From assembly GCA_037445875.1 (NCBI GenBank), contig JBBIJR010000078.1:1-15247 (forward strand): DNA of 15,247 bases, given 5' to 3'. This DNA is from JBBIJR01 sp037445875. Lineage in GTDB: Bacteria > CLD3 > SB21. The stretch's first letter is position 1. Each line of letters starts with the position of its first letter. The notes beneath the pieces are model-generated. The model saw only the letters and a program-made list of their open reading frames with translations, was not told where the DNA came from and made no database searches. Of the stretch, positions 8,199 to 15,082 are shown one piece after another. A program made the position numbers and the translations under genes.

Positions 8199-9587
8199 AT
8201 GAAACGGCTCAGTATACTTCTGTTGTTTGTCTCTTTCTCCGGCCTTTCGGCCCAGGACCGTACACTCATCTCGGTCTTCCCGTTCGAGGACCGGTCCGAA
8301 ACGGCGCAGCAACCGTGGCTGGTCTATGGCTGGAGCGATCTGGTCGCGCGTGGACTCGACGGCAGCGGCGTTTTTCAGACGGTACCGATGGACGAAGTTC
8401 ATCGTGCGCACATCGATGCGGACATCTACCCGCTGTCGCTATTTGAGGGAAAGACCACGCCGACGTTTCTCAAGTATCACCTGGATTGGCAGGCCAACTA
8501 CTGTGTTCTGGGTTCGTACCGAATATGGGAAGACTCTGTCGAAGTGGCGTTTCGTCTCTTCCGGATTGCAACGCAGTCCTTCACACGGATCGATGCCATC
8601 AAGGGCCGATGGGTCGAGTATACCGATTTCTATCTCACGGCGTACCGCCTGATGGAGGCTTTGTACGCGCAGCTCATCACGCAGCTGGATTTCTCGCTGC
8701 AGCGGGAAGTCATTGTACGAAGTCACGATGCAACGCGCAGCGCGGTCGCCGACCTTGAAGCGTTCCGTTCGTACATCCGAACGTGGATGGCCCTCAGGTA
8801 CTACGAGGACGGCATCGATCGCTCGCAGAAGGGGAAGTGGGACGATGCCATTCGTTATTTCCGCGCGTCTATGGCCGTTGACGAGACCCGGGCCCTCAAC
8901 ACGGCATCGAACCTGTCCAGCGTATACGTCCTGCGCGGGAGCGACGCGCTGGCCCTCAAAAAATACGACGAGGCCGTCCGCGACTATCGCGCCGCATTGG
9001 ACTTCTTCCCCAAGAACATCCCCGCGCTGTACAATCTGGGCAACGCTTTCAAGGAGCAAGGGAACTGGACGGAAGCGCTCGAACACTACGGGAAGGTCCT
9101 CGACCTGGATCCGGGAGATTTTGACGCATTGATCAACACGGGTTACGTGCTCGAAGCGCAGGGCAGGCATGGAGAAGCTGTGGCCGCCTATGAGCGCGCA
9201 GTGAAGGCGCGAGACTCCAGCGCTGTCGCCTACTATTACCTGGGTGTCGCCCTCGACAATAGCGGAGACACGGCACGTGCGATGCACTCCTATCGCAGGG
9301 CGATCGAGCTGGATGGCACGCTACCCGGTGCCCATCTGAATCTGGGCATCATCTTGAAGCAGCAAAAGGACTTCGCCGGTGCGAGGAAACACTACACGTC
9401 CGCTATCACGTACGATCCAAACAACGTCCTGGCGCACCGCAACCTTGGTATCTTGTTGATGCACGACAAGAAGGAGGCCGCGCAGGCTCTGTGGCACCTC
9501 GAGCGAACACTCGAACTCGATCCGAATCAGCCGGACGCGGACGCGATCCGTAAGAACATTGCAGTTTTGAAGAAGCGGAAGAAATGA
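8199..9587 (+). CDS. Exported TolB/FlgO-like protein with C-terminal TPR array
   Basis: A 462-aa protein. A Sec signal peptide (1-18, LSA before Q19) precedes a domain (about 20-150) whose ISVFPFEDRS first strand, a helix bearing YGWSDLVARGL and a YCVLGSYRI strand match the N-terminal fold of TolB, FlgO and CsgG-type proteins. This fold is common in envelope proteins that gate or organise outer-membrane complexes. From about residue 200 to 455 there are roughly seven TPR units, including ALYNLGNAFKEQGNWTEALEHY, split here only by single-residue variation from canonical repeats. The end is lysine-rich. It lies downstream of the CHAT gene after a terminator and converges on the AtuA gene 45 bases away; that gap holds no strong hairpin. 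Its parts resemble those of the LPP20/CHAT block, so a shared envelope role is inferred. The exact function is unknown. Confidence 0.8.
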   Translation: MKRLSILLLFVSFSGLSAQDRTLISVFPFEDRSETAQQPWLVYGWSDLVARGLDGSGVFQTVPMDEVHRAHIDADIYPLSLFEGKTTPTFLKYHLDWQANYCVLGSYRIWEDSVEVAFRLFRIATQSFTRIDAIKGRWVEYTDFYLTAYRLMEALYAQLITQLDFSLQREVIVRSHDATRSAVADLEAFRSYIRTWMALRYYEDGIDRSQKGKWDDAIRYFRASMAVDETRALNTASNLSSVYVLRGSDALALKKYDEAVRDYRAALDFFPKNIPALYNLGNAFKEQGNWTEALEHYGKVLDLDPGDFDALINTGYVLEAQGRHGEAVAAYERAVKARDSSAVAYYYLGVALDNSGDTARAMHSYRRAIELDGTLPGAHLNLGIILKQQKDFAGARKHYTSAITYDPNNVLAHRNLGILLMHDKKEAAQALWHLERTLELDPNQPDADAIRKNIAVLKKRKK

Positions 9588-9632
9588 CGGACGCATCGTG
9601 CGGTGAAGAAAGGCGAAGCCGACAAGAACCAG

Positions 9633-11432
9633 TTATCGAACGGATTGAATGACGGAAGCAGGCACGTCGATCTCCATCTCCAGCAAGGCCTGGGCCAGGG
9701 TTTTGCCCTGCGGATCGAGCAGGAGCGACTGAGTACCGCCTCCGCCCAGGGTCTCTTCCAGTAGAAAATTCAATCCAAGAAGATTGTCCAATTCATAACG
9801 TATGACTTTCCCTCGGGTCTGTCCGAGGAAGAACGTCTTCACCTTGTCTTTCGTCAAGTGGAGTTTGAGCCACTCGTAGGCCATCGGCGATCGGGCGAGC
9901 ACACCGATATTACAGGTGTCGCCTTTATCGCCGGACCGGGCATAGGCGAGTTGCCGCAGTTTGATCGCCTTTCGTTTTCCTGGGAACTTGGCGGATCGTC
10001 CACGGGGTGGGGGAGGGGATGACGGTTCCTCATCCGTCTGCTTGCGAACGCGCACGGGGAACGATATTTCGTAAAACTCCTCGTCGCCATTGGTCGATAC
10101 CGCGAGAACCTTCGCTTTCACGCGCGACCGGTGCATCAGGGCGGGCCAGTAGGCCACGACGGGGACCGGCCTGGGACGGCCGCGTCCGGTTACGGCCATA
10201 CCCGCCGGTCCTGAAAGTATAAGGGTTGAAAGCGCTTTGCCGAAGTCTTTGATCTTGCGCACATCTTTGTCGCGGACACTGAATCGGAGGAGGATCTCGT
10301 TGGGCTCATAGGAGGAGAGGTGCCGTGGCCAGCACGATCCGGCCCCGATCATGGTCGTGTCCGTCGCTTCGAACATATGCCGGAGCTTGTTCCAGAATAT
10401 TCCGGCAATCACCTCCGCCTTTTTGAACGTCTCGGGGCCGGATACGAGAACTTCACCGCTGGCCTTCCATCCATCGTCATACGACATCGAGACTTTGAGA
10501 TGGTCCGGTTCGGGTTTTCCTTTTATGCCGTAGACGCGCACGCGGTCCTTGCTTTCCTGTTTGAGGCGAATGGTATCGAATCGCGCTATGCCGTCGGGTG
10601 AGATGTAGTTGGCCGGATCCCCCATCTCGTACATCAGTTGTTCCTTTACGGTCTTTTCGTTCACGCAGCCGCCGGTCCGGGGATGCTTGGTGACGACGAA
10701 CTCGCCGCTCGGCATCATCTCGATGATCGGGTATCCGATGTCGTGATACGAGGGAACCTGGTGCCAGTCGGTGATGTTGCCACCCGTGGCTTGAGCGCCG
10801 CACTCGATGATATGTCCGGCGACGATCCCGGCCGCCATTTTATCCCAGTCTTCCATGGCCCAGCCGAATTCGTGGATCATGGGGGCGAGGGTGATACCCG
10901 TATCCGTGACGCGGCCCGTCACCACGATGTGGCAGCCGCTGTCCAGCGCTTTCACAACGGGTTCGGCGCCCAGGTAGATGTTGGCCGACGTGATGCGGGA
11001 GCGGACCTTGAGAAAGCTTTCGCCGCTTTCCATGTTCGTAAAGCGTTCCCCGGCAGCTGTGAGCTCGTACAGGGCACCCACAATATCGTCGCCGTACACA
11101 ATGCCTACCTTGATGTCGAGGTTCGATTTTCTGGCCAATTCCACGATCTTGCGTCCCAGTCCGATCGGATTGATCCCGCCGGCATTAGAGATCACGCGGA
11201 CTTTCTTCTTCACAATGAGGGGCAGGCATTCCGCGATCTGGTCCAGAAAATCGGTCGCGTATCCCAGTTCCGAATTCGTCGCACGCTGCCGCTGGAGAAT
11301 CGACATCGTAATTTCCGCAAGGAAATCCATGGTGATGTAGTCCAGGGGGCCGCCGAGCAGTTGGCGGCGGAGCGCCGAAAGGTCATCGCCCCAGTATCCG
11401 CCCGCATTCGCAATTCGAATCTTCTTCTTCAC
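9633..11432 (-). CDS. AtuA-family protein (DUF1446 plus C-terminal AtuA-like domain)
   Basis: A 599-aa protein of the acyclic terpene utilisation AtuA family. The N-terminal DUF1446 domain (about 5-455) opens IRIANAGGYWGDD and has SNAGGINP, IVVTGRVTD and ECGAQATGGN segments. A Pro-rich linker (about 460-487, with SSPPPPRG) leads to the C-terminal domain (about 488-599) with ARSGDKGDTCNIGV and LGGGGTQSL. In Pseudomonas AtuA is needed to grow on citronellol or geraniol, but its reaction is not known; relatives occur beside many acyl-CoA pathways. The GTG at 11432 is the only in-frame start after a TAG, three bases upstream of the Arg codon before it, and it fits the family N-terminus. No Shine-Dalgarno sequence is visible, unlike its neighbours. 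It is the last gene of the HMG-CoA synthase group, 123 bases after the DUF35 gene. Confidence 0.9.
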   Translation of the reverse strand: MKKKIRIANAGGYWGDDLSALRRQLLGGPLDYITMDFLAEITMSILQRQRATNSELGYATDFLDQIAECLPLIVKKKVRVISNAGGINPIGLGRKIVELARKSNLDIKVGIVYGDDIVGALYELTAAGERFTNMESGESFLKVRSRITSANIYLGAEPVVKALDSGCHIVVTGRVTDTGITLAPMIHEFGWAMEDWDKMAAGIVAGHIIECGAQATGGNITDWHQVPSYHDIGYPIIEMMPSGEFVVTKHPRTGGCVNEKTVKEQLMYEMGDPANYISPDGIARFDTIRLKQESKDRVRVYGIKGKPEPDHLKVSMSYDDGWKASGEVLVSGPETFKKAEVIAGIFWNKLRHMFEATDTTMIGAGSCWPRHLSSYEPNEILLRFSVRDKDVRKIKDFGKALSTLILSGPAGMAVTGRGRPRPVPVVAYWPALMHRSRVKAKVLAVSTNGDEEFYEISFPVRVRKQTDEEPSSPPPPRGRSAKFPGKRKAIKLRQLAYARSGDKGDTCNIGVLARSPMAYEWLKLHLTKDKVKTFFLGQTRGKVIRYELDNLLGLNFLLEETLGGGGTQSLLLDPQGKTLAQALLEMEIDVPASVIQSVR

Positions 11433-11476
11433 GCGCTAAATGGGGTTAGGTGATGAATCAACAAAAGGCCGTACGT

Positions 11477-11556
11477 ATCGGCATACCGGACGAGCCGATT
11501 CGGCCTGGACGGCATCCGGTCCGTCTCACAAACGTTCAGCGAAATCGTATGCCGAT
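11477..11556 (-). repeat. Nested inverted repeats between the DUF35 and AtuA genes
   Basis: ATCGGCATAC (11477-11486) and GTATGCCGAT (11547-11556) are a perfect 10-bp inverted repeat. Inside lie two smaller hairpins: GCCG/CGGC (11494-11497 with 11501-11504) and GACGG/CCGTC (11508-11512 with 11521-11525). The RNA could fold as a stem closing two arms. The outer arm begins at the DUF35 stop codon. There is no T-run, so this is not a standard terminator. It may be an RNA processing or stability element or a translation control for AtuA. Confidence 0.45.
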
Positions 11557-11957
11557 CAGTACCACTTGGGAACGAACTTGTAGCCGTAGCTGATCACGCC
11601 GGCGTCGCCCTCGCTCTGAATGCGGCGGAACTCGAGGCGGACGTCCATCCCGATGCGGATCTTGTCCACGTCGCAGTCGGTAAACTGTGCCATGACACGG
11701 GTACCATCCGCCAGTTCGGCGATCCCCAGCGCGTAGGGCGCGAGGTCCTTGAACTGGGCCGACGCGGTCCTTATGATCGTATAGGTGACCACCTTGCCGC
11801 TATCGGGCAGCAGCACTTTCACACATTCGGTATCTCCCGTCTCGGGGTCGATCTTGCGCGGGGGGAAGTAGGTCTTGCCGCTCTTTTTGAATCGCACCGC
11901 CTCCAGACGATACCGCTGCGGGTATTCGCGCCAGTTGCGCGAGCTGAACATGCTCAT
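11556..11957 (-). CDS. DUF35-type OB-fold protein with degenerate zinc ribbon
   Basis: A 133-aa protein of the DUF35 (ChsH2-like) family. The N-terminal WREYPQRYRLEAVRFKK and YFPPRKIDPETG follow the family pattern, in which a four-cysteine zinc ribbon precedes an OB fold. Here all four expected cysteine positions are changed: F23, S26, D37 and T40. The OB fold (about 50-130) is complete, with VVTYTIIR, ALGIAELADG and GMDVRLEF. In archaea the partner protein bridges acetoacetyl-CoA thiolase and HMG-CoA synthase and helps form the shared CoA-binding channel. ATG at 11957 overlaps the thiolase stop (ATGA), and GGAGG lies 7 bases upstream, inside the thiolase end, so translation is likely coupled. 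A bridging role is inferred from family and context; zinc is not expected to bind. Confidence 0.9.
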   Translation of the reverse strand: MSMFSSRNWREYPQRYRLEAVRFKKSGKTYFPPRKIDPETGDTECVKVLLPDSGKVVTYTIIRTASAQFKDLAPYALGIAELADGTRVMAQFTDCDVDKIRIGMDVRLEFRRIQSEGDAGVISYGYKFVPKWY

Positions 11958-13117
11958 GAGCCCACCTCCAGGATGTGGACGACCGACGAGGCACCGGTAC
12001 CGCCCATGTTTTGGGTCATCCCGATCCTGGGCAGCGACGGTATCTGCCGTCCCTTTTCCGCCTGCGCCGTCAATTGTTTGTAAACCTCCACGATCTGGGC
12101 CACACCCGTCGCACCTACCGGATGACCTTTAGATTTCAAACCGCCGGAAGAATTGATAGGGAACTTCCCTTCAAGGGACGTTTCACATGCGAGGATCGCT
12201 GGCCCCGCCTTGCCGGGTTCGAATTTTCCGATCGACTCGGCGACCATGATTTCTGCGATCGTAAAGCAATCGTGCAGCTCGGCAAATTGAATATCCTCGA
12301 TCCGTTTGTCGGCCATTTTCAGCGCCCGACGGGCAGCCACGGCGGCGGACTTGATCGCGGTAAGGTTGTCGCGCTGGGCGAGGGCGATCGAGTCGGTTCC
12401 CACCGCCGATCCCAGCACTTTGACCCAGGGCCTTTTGAGCTTTCGTGCAATCTCGGGTGTGGTGACAATCACGGCGGCCGCACCGTCCGTGATCGGGGAA
12501 CAATCCAGAATACGAAGCGGATCGGCTACCATCACTGAACTGCTCACCTGATCGGCTGTGACCTCGTGCGGATACTGGGCCACAGGGTTTCTTGCGCCGT
12601 TACGGTGATTCTTGACCGCAACGGCCGAAAGCATTTCGCGGGTCGTTCCGTACCGGGCCATGTGAGCGTGGGCCATCATGGCGTAAAGTCCGGGGAACGT
12701 CGCGCCGTGGAAGACCTCATATTCTTGGTCGGCGGCCGTTGCCAGCGCAGCCGTCGCTTCGTCTCCCGAGCAGTCCGTCATTTTTTCCACGCCGGCGGCC
12801 ATCACGATCTCGGAAGCTCCCGAAGCAACCTCCAGAAAAGCCAGCCGGAAGGCCATGCCCCCTGATGCGCAGGCCGACTCGACCCGTACGGCCGGAATGC
12901 CCCGCATACCCAGGTAATCTGCCATCAGCGCTCCGAGGTGTTCCTGTCCGACAAAAAGACCGCCGGACATGCATCCGACGTACAGGGAATCCAGCCGGTC
13001 CACACCGGCGTTCCGTATCGCTCCGAGGGCCGCATCCACAAAAAGATCCCGGATCGAGGAGCGCCAGACCTCTCCCCATTCCGACATCCCAACGCCTACT
13101 ACGCAAACGTCTCGCAT
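11954..13117 (-). CDS. SCPx/archaeal-type thiolase (acetyl-CoA acetyltransferase)
   Basis: A 387-aa thiolase, close to the usual size of the SCP-x/archaeal branch. It is expected to condense two acetyl-CoA into acetoacetyl-CoA (or cleave it). The nucleophile is C83 in VESACASGG. The other active-site elements are ELHDCFT, SSGGLKSKGHPVGATG and, near the C-terminus, MTQNMGGTGAS. The start at 13117 aligns with the family N-terminus (RDVCVVGVGMSEWG), and AGGAGG at 13133-13128 lies 10 bases upstream. The longer open frame, back to 13306, runs into HMG-CoA synthase coding sequence and is rejected. It follows HMG-CoA synthase by 14 bases and overlaps the DUF35 gene by 4. That gene order is the one known for the archaeal thiolase/HMG-CoA synthase complex, which supports an acetoacetyl-CoA role over a beta-oxidation one, though another acyl-CoA substrate remains possible. 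Confidence 0.9.
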   Translation of the reverse strand: MRDVCVVGVGMSEWGEVWRSSIRDLFVDAALGAIRNAGVDRLDSLYVGCMSGGLFVGQEHLGALMADYLGMRGIPAVRVESACASGGMAFRLAFLEVASGASEIVMAAGVEKMTDCSGDEATAALATAADQEYEVFHGATFPGLYAMMAHAHMARYGTTREMLSAVAVKNHRNGARNPVAQYPHEVTADQVSSSVMVADPLRILDCSPITDGAAAVIVTTPEIARKLKRPWVKVLGSAVGTDSIALAQRDNLTAIKSAAVAARRALKMADKRIEDIQFAELHDCFTIAEIMVAESIGKFEPGKAGPAILACETSLEGKFPINSSGGLKSKGHPVGATGVAQIVEVYKQLTAQAEKGRQIPSLPRIGMTQNMGGTGASSVVHILEVGS

Positions 13118-13127
13118 GGGTAGCTCA

Positions 13128-13133
13128 CCTCCT
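13128..13133 (-). promoter_or_regulatory. Shine-Dalgarno site of the thiolase overlapping the HMG-CoA synthase stop
   Basis: On the minus strand the stop TAG of HMG-CoA synthase (13134-13132) runs directly into the ribosome site, reading TAGGAGGTGA. The thiolase ATG at 13117 follows after 10 bases. Such an arrangement usually gives coupled translation and balanced amounts of the two enzymes. Confidence 0.75.
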
Positions 13134-14181
13134 AGTCGTTCTTTCTGATCTTGTGACGATACTTGGCGTAGGTTCCATAATCGACATAGATGAGTTGTTC
13201 CTCCAACAGCTTCTTCGTACGAACGGCCTTGTCCCGCACCTCGTCGATGCGGCCGGTTACTTTCCAGATGAAAGCGTCGGAGCCCGCACCGGAACCGTAC
13301 GAACACATAAAAACGAGGTCACCGGGCTTGCAGACATCCAGAGTCGCCGTCAGTCCGATCGGCGATGCTCCGGAATAGGTGTTGCCGAGTGTCGGCGCTA
13401 GCCATCCGGGATCGATCTGCTGCTGGGTGAATCCGAGGTCCAGGGCCACCTTCTGCGGGAACTTACCGTTCGGCTGGTGGAACACGGCATACGCAAAGTC
13501 CTTCGGGGACATGCCGGCCTTCTCGAGAATGGCCAGCGACGCACCTTTGGTGTGGGCGAAATACGCCTCCTCACCCGTGAACCGCCCTCCGTGCTGAGGG
13601 TAGAACTGATGTTCCCTTCTCCAGAAGTCCGGCATATCTGTCATGAACGAGTGCGTGAACAGGCATTCGGCAACGAGGTGATCGTTACCCATGATGAAAG
13701 CTCCGGCACCGGCGGCGGCAGAGAATTCGAGCGCATCGGAGGGAGCGCCCTGGGACGTGTCCGCCGCAATCGCAAGGGCGTACTTCATGTAACCCGATGC
13801 AACATGGGACAGCGCCACGAACATCGCTTCGGAGCCGGCTTTGCAGGCGAACTCAAAATCGGCGCAATGGATATTGGGTGTGGCGCCGATGGCTTCGGCC
13901 ACGGTGGTTCCCGACGGCTTGACCGCGTACGGATGTGACTCGGATCCGACGTACACGGCTCCGATGTCCTGTGGATCCACGACTGCCGCTCTCCTTAGTG
14001 CGTTGCGGGCCGCCTCCACGGAAAGCGTGATCGTGTCCATATCCGGCGGGGGCACCGATTTCTCACGCAGCATCAAACCTTTTTTGTAGCTTTGCGCATC
14101 CATCCCCCAGGTCTTCGCGATCTCTTCTACTTTGATCCTGTGTCTGGGCAGATGCGCTCCGTAACCGACTATGCCGGCCAT
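13132..14181 (-). CDS. Archaeal-type hydroxymethylglutaryl-CoA synthase
   Basis: A 349-aa protein matching the archaeal-type HMG-CoA synthase family (about 350 aa). The enzyme condenses acetoacetyl-CoA with acetyl-CoA to give HMG-CoA. The N-terminus reads AGIVGYGAHLPRHRIKVEEI, followed by VGSESHPYAVKPS. Catalytic residues are E81 in that segment, C113 in FEFACKAGSEA and H235 in VFHQPNGKFP. ADTSQGAPSDALE and GNTYSGASP also fit. The length and motifs separate it from FabH-type ketoacyl synthases. The ATG at 14181 has GGAGG 7 bases upstream and matches the family N-terminus. The frame is open for 60 further codons to a GTG at 14361, but those residues look non-homologous and have no ribosome site. 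It is first of the HMG-CoA synthase, thiolase, DUF35, AtuA series. No reductase is in view. Confidence 0.92.
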   Translation of the reverse strand: MAGIVGYGAHLPRHRIKVEEIAKTWGMDAQSYKKGLMLREKSVPPPDMDTITLSVEAARNALRRAAVVDPQDIGAVYVGSESHPYAVKPSGTTVAEAIGATPNIHCADFEFACKAGSEAMFVALSHVASGYMKYALAIAADTSQGAPSDALEFSAAAGAGAFIMGNDHLVAECLFTHSFMTDMPDFWRREHQFYPQHGGRFTGEEAYFAHTKGASLAILEKAGMSPKDFAYAVFHQPNGKFPQKVALDLGFTQQQIDPGWLAPTLGNTYSGASPIGLTATLDVCKPGDLVFMCSYGSGAGSDAFIWKVTGRIDEVRDKAVRTKKLLEEQLIYVDYGTYAKYRHKIRKND

Positions 14182-14357
14182 AACATCACCTCCGTGGTTG
14201 GTGGTGTCGGGATTGTCGTTGTTCGTTGAAATCCGGAAGGGGTGATCGATCGAGTGTGGGAGAATGAGCGCCAAGATTCCATCGTTGAGAACGTATACTC
14301 CATTCGTGAGACTAACAAGCTGAACATCCACGCACAGGACCTGAGGGGCGTTGTTCT
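14182..14357 (-). other. Leader region of HMG-CoA synthase
   Basis: These 176 bases hold no convincing gene. On the minus strand a weak promoter-like pair is present, TTGTTA followed after 15 bases by TATACG, centred near 14300. GGAGGTGA sits just before the HMG-CoA synthase start. Whether the gene has its own promoter or is read through from the DUF1257/DUF2997 pair cannot be told. Confidence 0.3.
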
Positions 14358-14558
14358 TCACTTGCGCTGTGTTAGGACCTTCGCTTCCGGTTCCTTTTCA
14401 TAGTATTCGCCCGTCTTGCGGCTCTCGCTCACCTCACCGAGTTCCTCGAACACGTGGGACAGCTCATCGCATCCGCTTCCCTTGATGCCGCGGATGGTGT
14501 AATCTACGGATCCGTCCTTCTTGATTGTGAATTCGATTTCCCGGTATTCGGTTGGCAT
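14358..14558 (-). CDS. DUF2997 family small protein
   Basis: A 66-aa protein resembling DUF2997: a first strand EIEFTIKKDGSVDYTI, then GIKGSGCDELSHVFEELGEV and an acidic YYEKEPEA tail. The single cysteine (C30) lies in the GSGC turn typical of the family. Function is unknown; members are found next to DUF1257 genes, notably in cyanobacteria, as here. It begins one base after the DUF1257 stop codon, so the two are surely co-transcribed. No signal peptide or membrane segment is present, so it is probably cytoplasmic. Confidence 0.8.
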   Translation of the reverse strand: MPTEYREIEFTIKKDGSVDYTIRGIKGSGCDELSHVFEELGEVSESRKTGEYYEKEPEAKVLTQRK

Positions 14559-14559
14559 A

Positions 14560-14931
14560 TTAGGACCACTTCCTCAGGACCAGACGAATCGATTGCTGAT
14601 CGTCGGTCGTTTCCTTGACCAATTGGAAGCCGGCTTTCTTCGCCTCGGCCAGTACCTTGTGGTAGGCATACTGGCGGGACAATTGCTCGATGAAATCGGG
14701 GCGTTTTTTCAGGATCAGGTCATCGCCCGCGAGTTCATAGACGCCCTCGTTGTTGCGTACGAATCCGACGACGCCGAACGGGGTTTTCACAGCGACGTCT
14801 ACCTCGTGAACGCGATGCAGCAGCGTCTTGATTTTGCGCGTTCGTAGGATTTCGCAATTCAGATCCGTCAGAGCGGCCTTGAGAAAGATCGATTCCCTGA
14901 GAGCGGTCTTGAGAGAAACAAACCTGGACAT
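14560..14931 (-). CDS. DUF1257 (Ycf35-like) protein
   Basis: A 123-aa protein of the DUF1257 family, related to plastid/cyanobacterial Ycf35. Visible signs are the N-terminal SRFVSLKTALRESIFLKAAL, the central VGFVRNNEGVYELAGDD, and the best-conserved part, FIEQLSRQYAYHKVLAEAKKAGF, followed by SIRLVLRKW at the end. Function is unknown. The ATG at 14931 gives the family N-terminus and has AAAGG 6-7 bases upstream. An in-frame upstream start at 14988 would add 19 unrelated residues and lies over the proposed -35 element. It forms a two-gene unit with DUF2997. Confidence 0.85.
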   Translation of the reverse strand: MSRFVSLKTALRESIFLKAALTDLNCEILRTRKIKTLLHRVHEVDVAVKTPFGVVGFVRNNEGVYELAGDDLILKKRPDFIEQLSRQYAYHKVLAEAKKAGFQLVKETTDDQQSIRLVLRKWS

Positions 14932-14959
14932 GCACGGCCTTTCGCCATCGATGTGCAAC

Positions 14960-14988
14960 AAATTAGGAAAAAAATTGCGCCTTTCCAA
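14960..14988 (-). promoter_or_regulatory. Candidate promoter for the DUF1257/DUF2997 pair
   Basis: TTGGAA (14988-14983) and TAATTT (14965-14960) are 17 bases apart on the minus strand within an AT-rich stretch. The implied start of transcription near 14952 gives a leader of about 20 bases to the ATG at 14931. This spacing is also why the longer DUF1257 frame is not favoured. Confidence 0.45.
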
Positions 14989-15082
14989 AGAATTTTGTTG
15001 CAGAGCGTGGAGTTTCGCAGTTTTTCTCTTTTAGCGGAGCGGGGAATTCCTTACCATCCGGTTGTTAACGGGACGAATCCCC

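Noticed and set aside
9588..9632. Terminator between the converging TPR and AtuA genes
   Set aside because: Only a 4-bp CGCA/TGCG hairpin is present, with no T-run on either strand.
11556..11957. DUF35 gene as a decaying pseudogene because of the missing cysteines
   Set aside because: The frame is intact, the OB fold is complete, the ribosome site is strong and the gene overlaps the thiolase in a coupled ATGA arrangement.
13132..14181. Reading the HMG-CoA synthase as a FabH-type ketoacyl synthase
   Set aside because: The ESHPYAVKPS and FEFACKAGSEA segments and the overall length match archaeal-type HMG-CoA synthase; the thiolase/DUF35 neighbours agree.
14182..14361. 60-codon N-terminal extension of HMG-CoA synthase from a GTG overlapping the DUF2997 stop
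   Set aside because: No ribosome site at a usable distance, and the ATG at 14181 has GGAGG and gives the exact family N-terminus.
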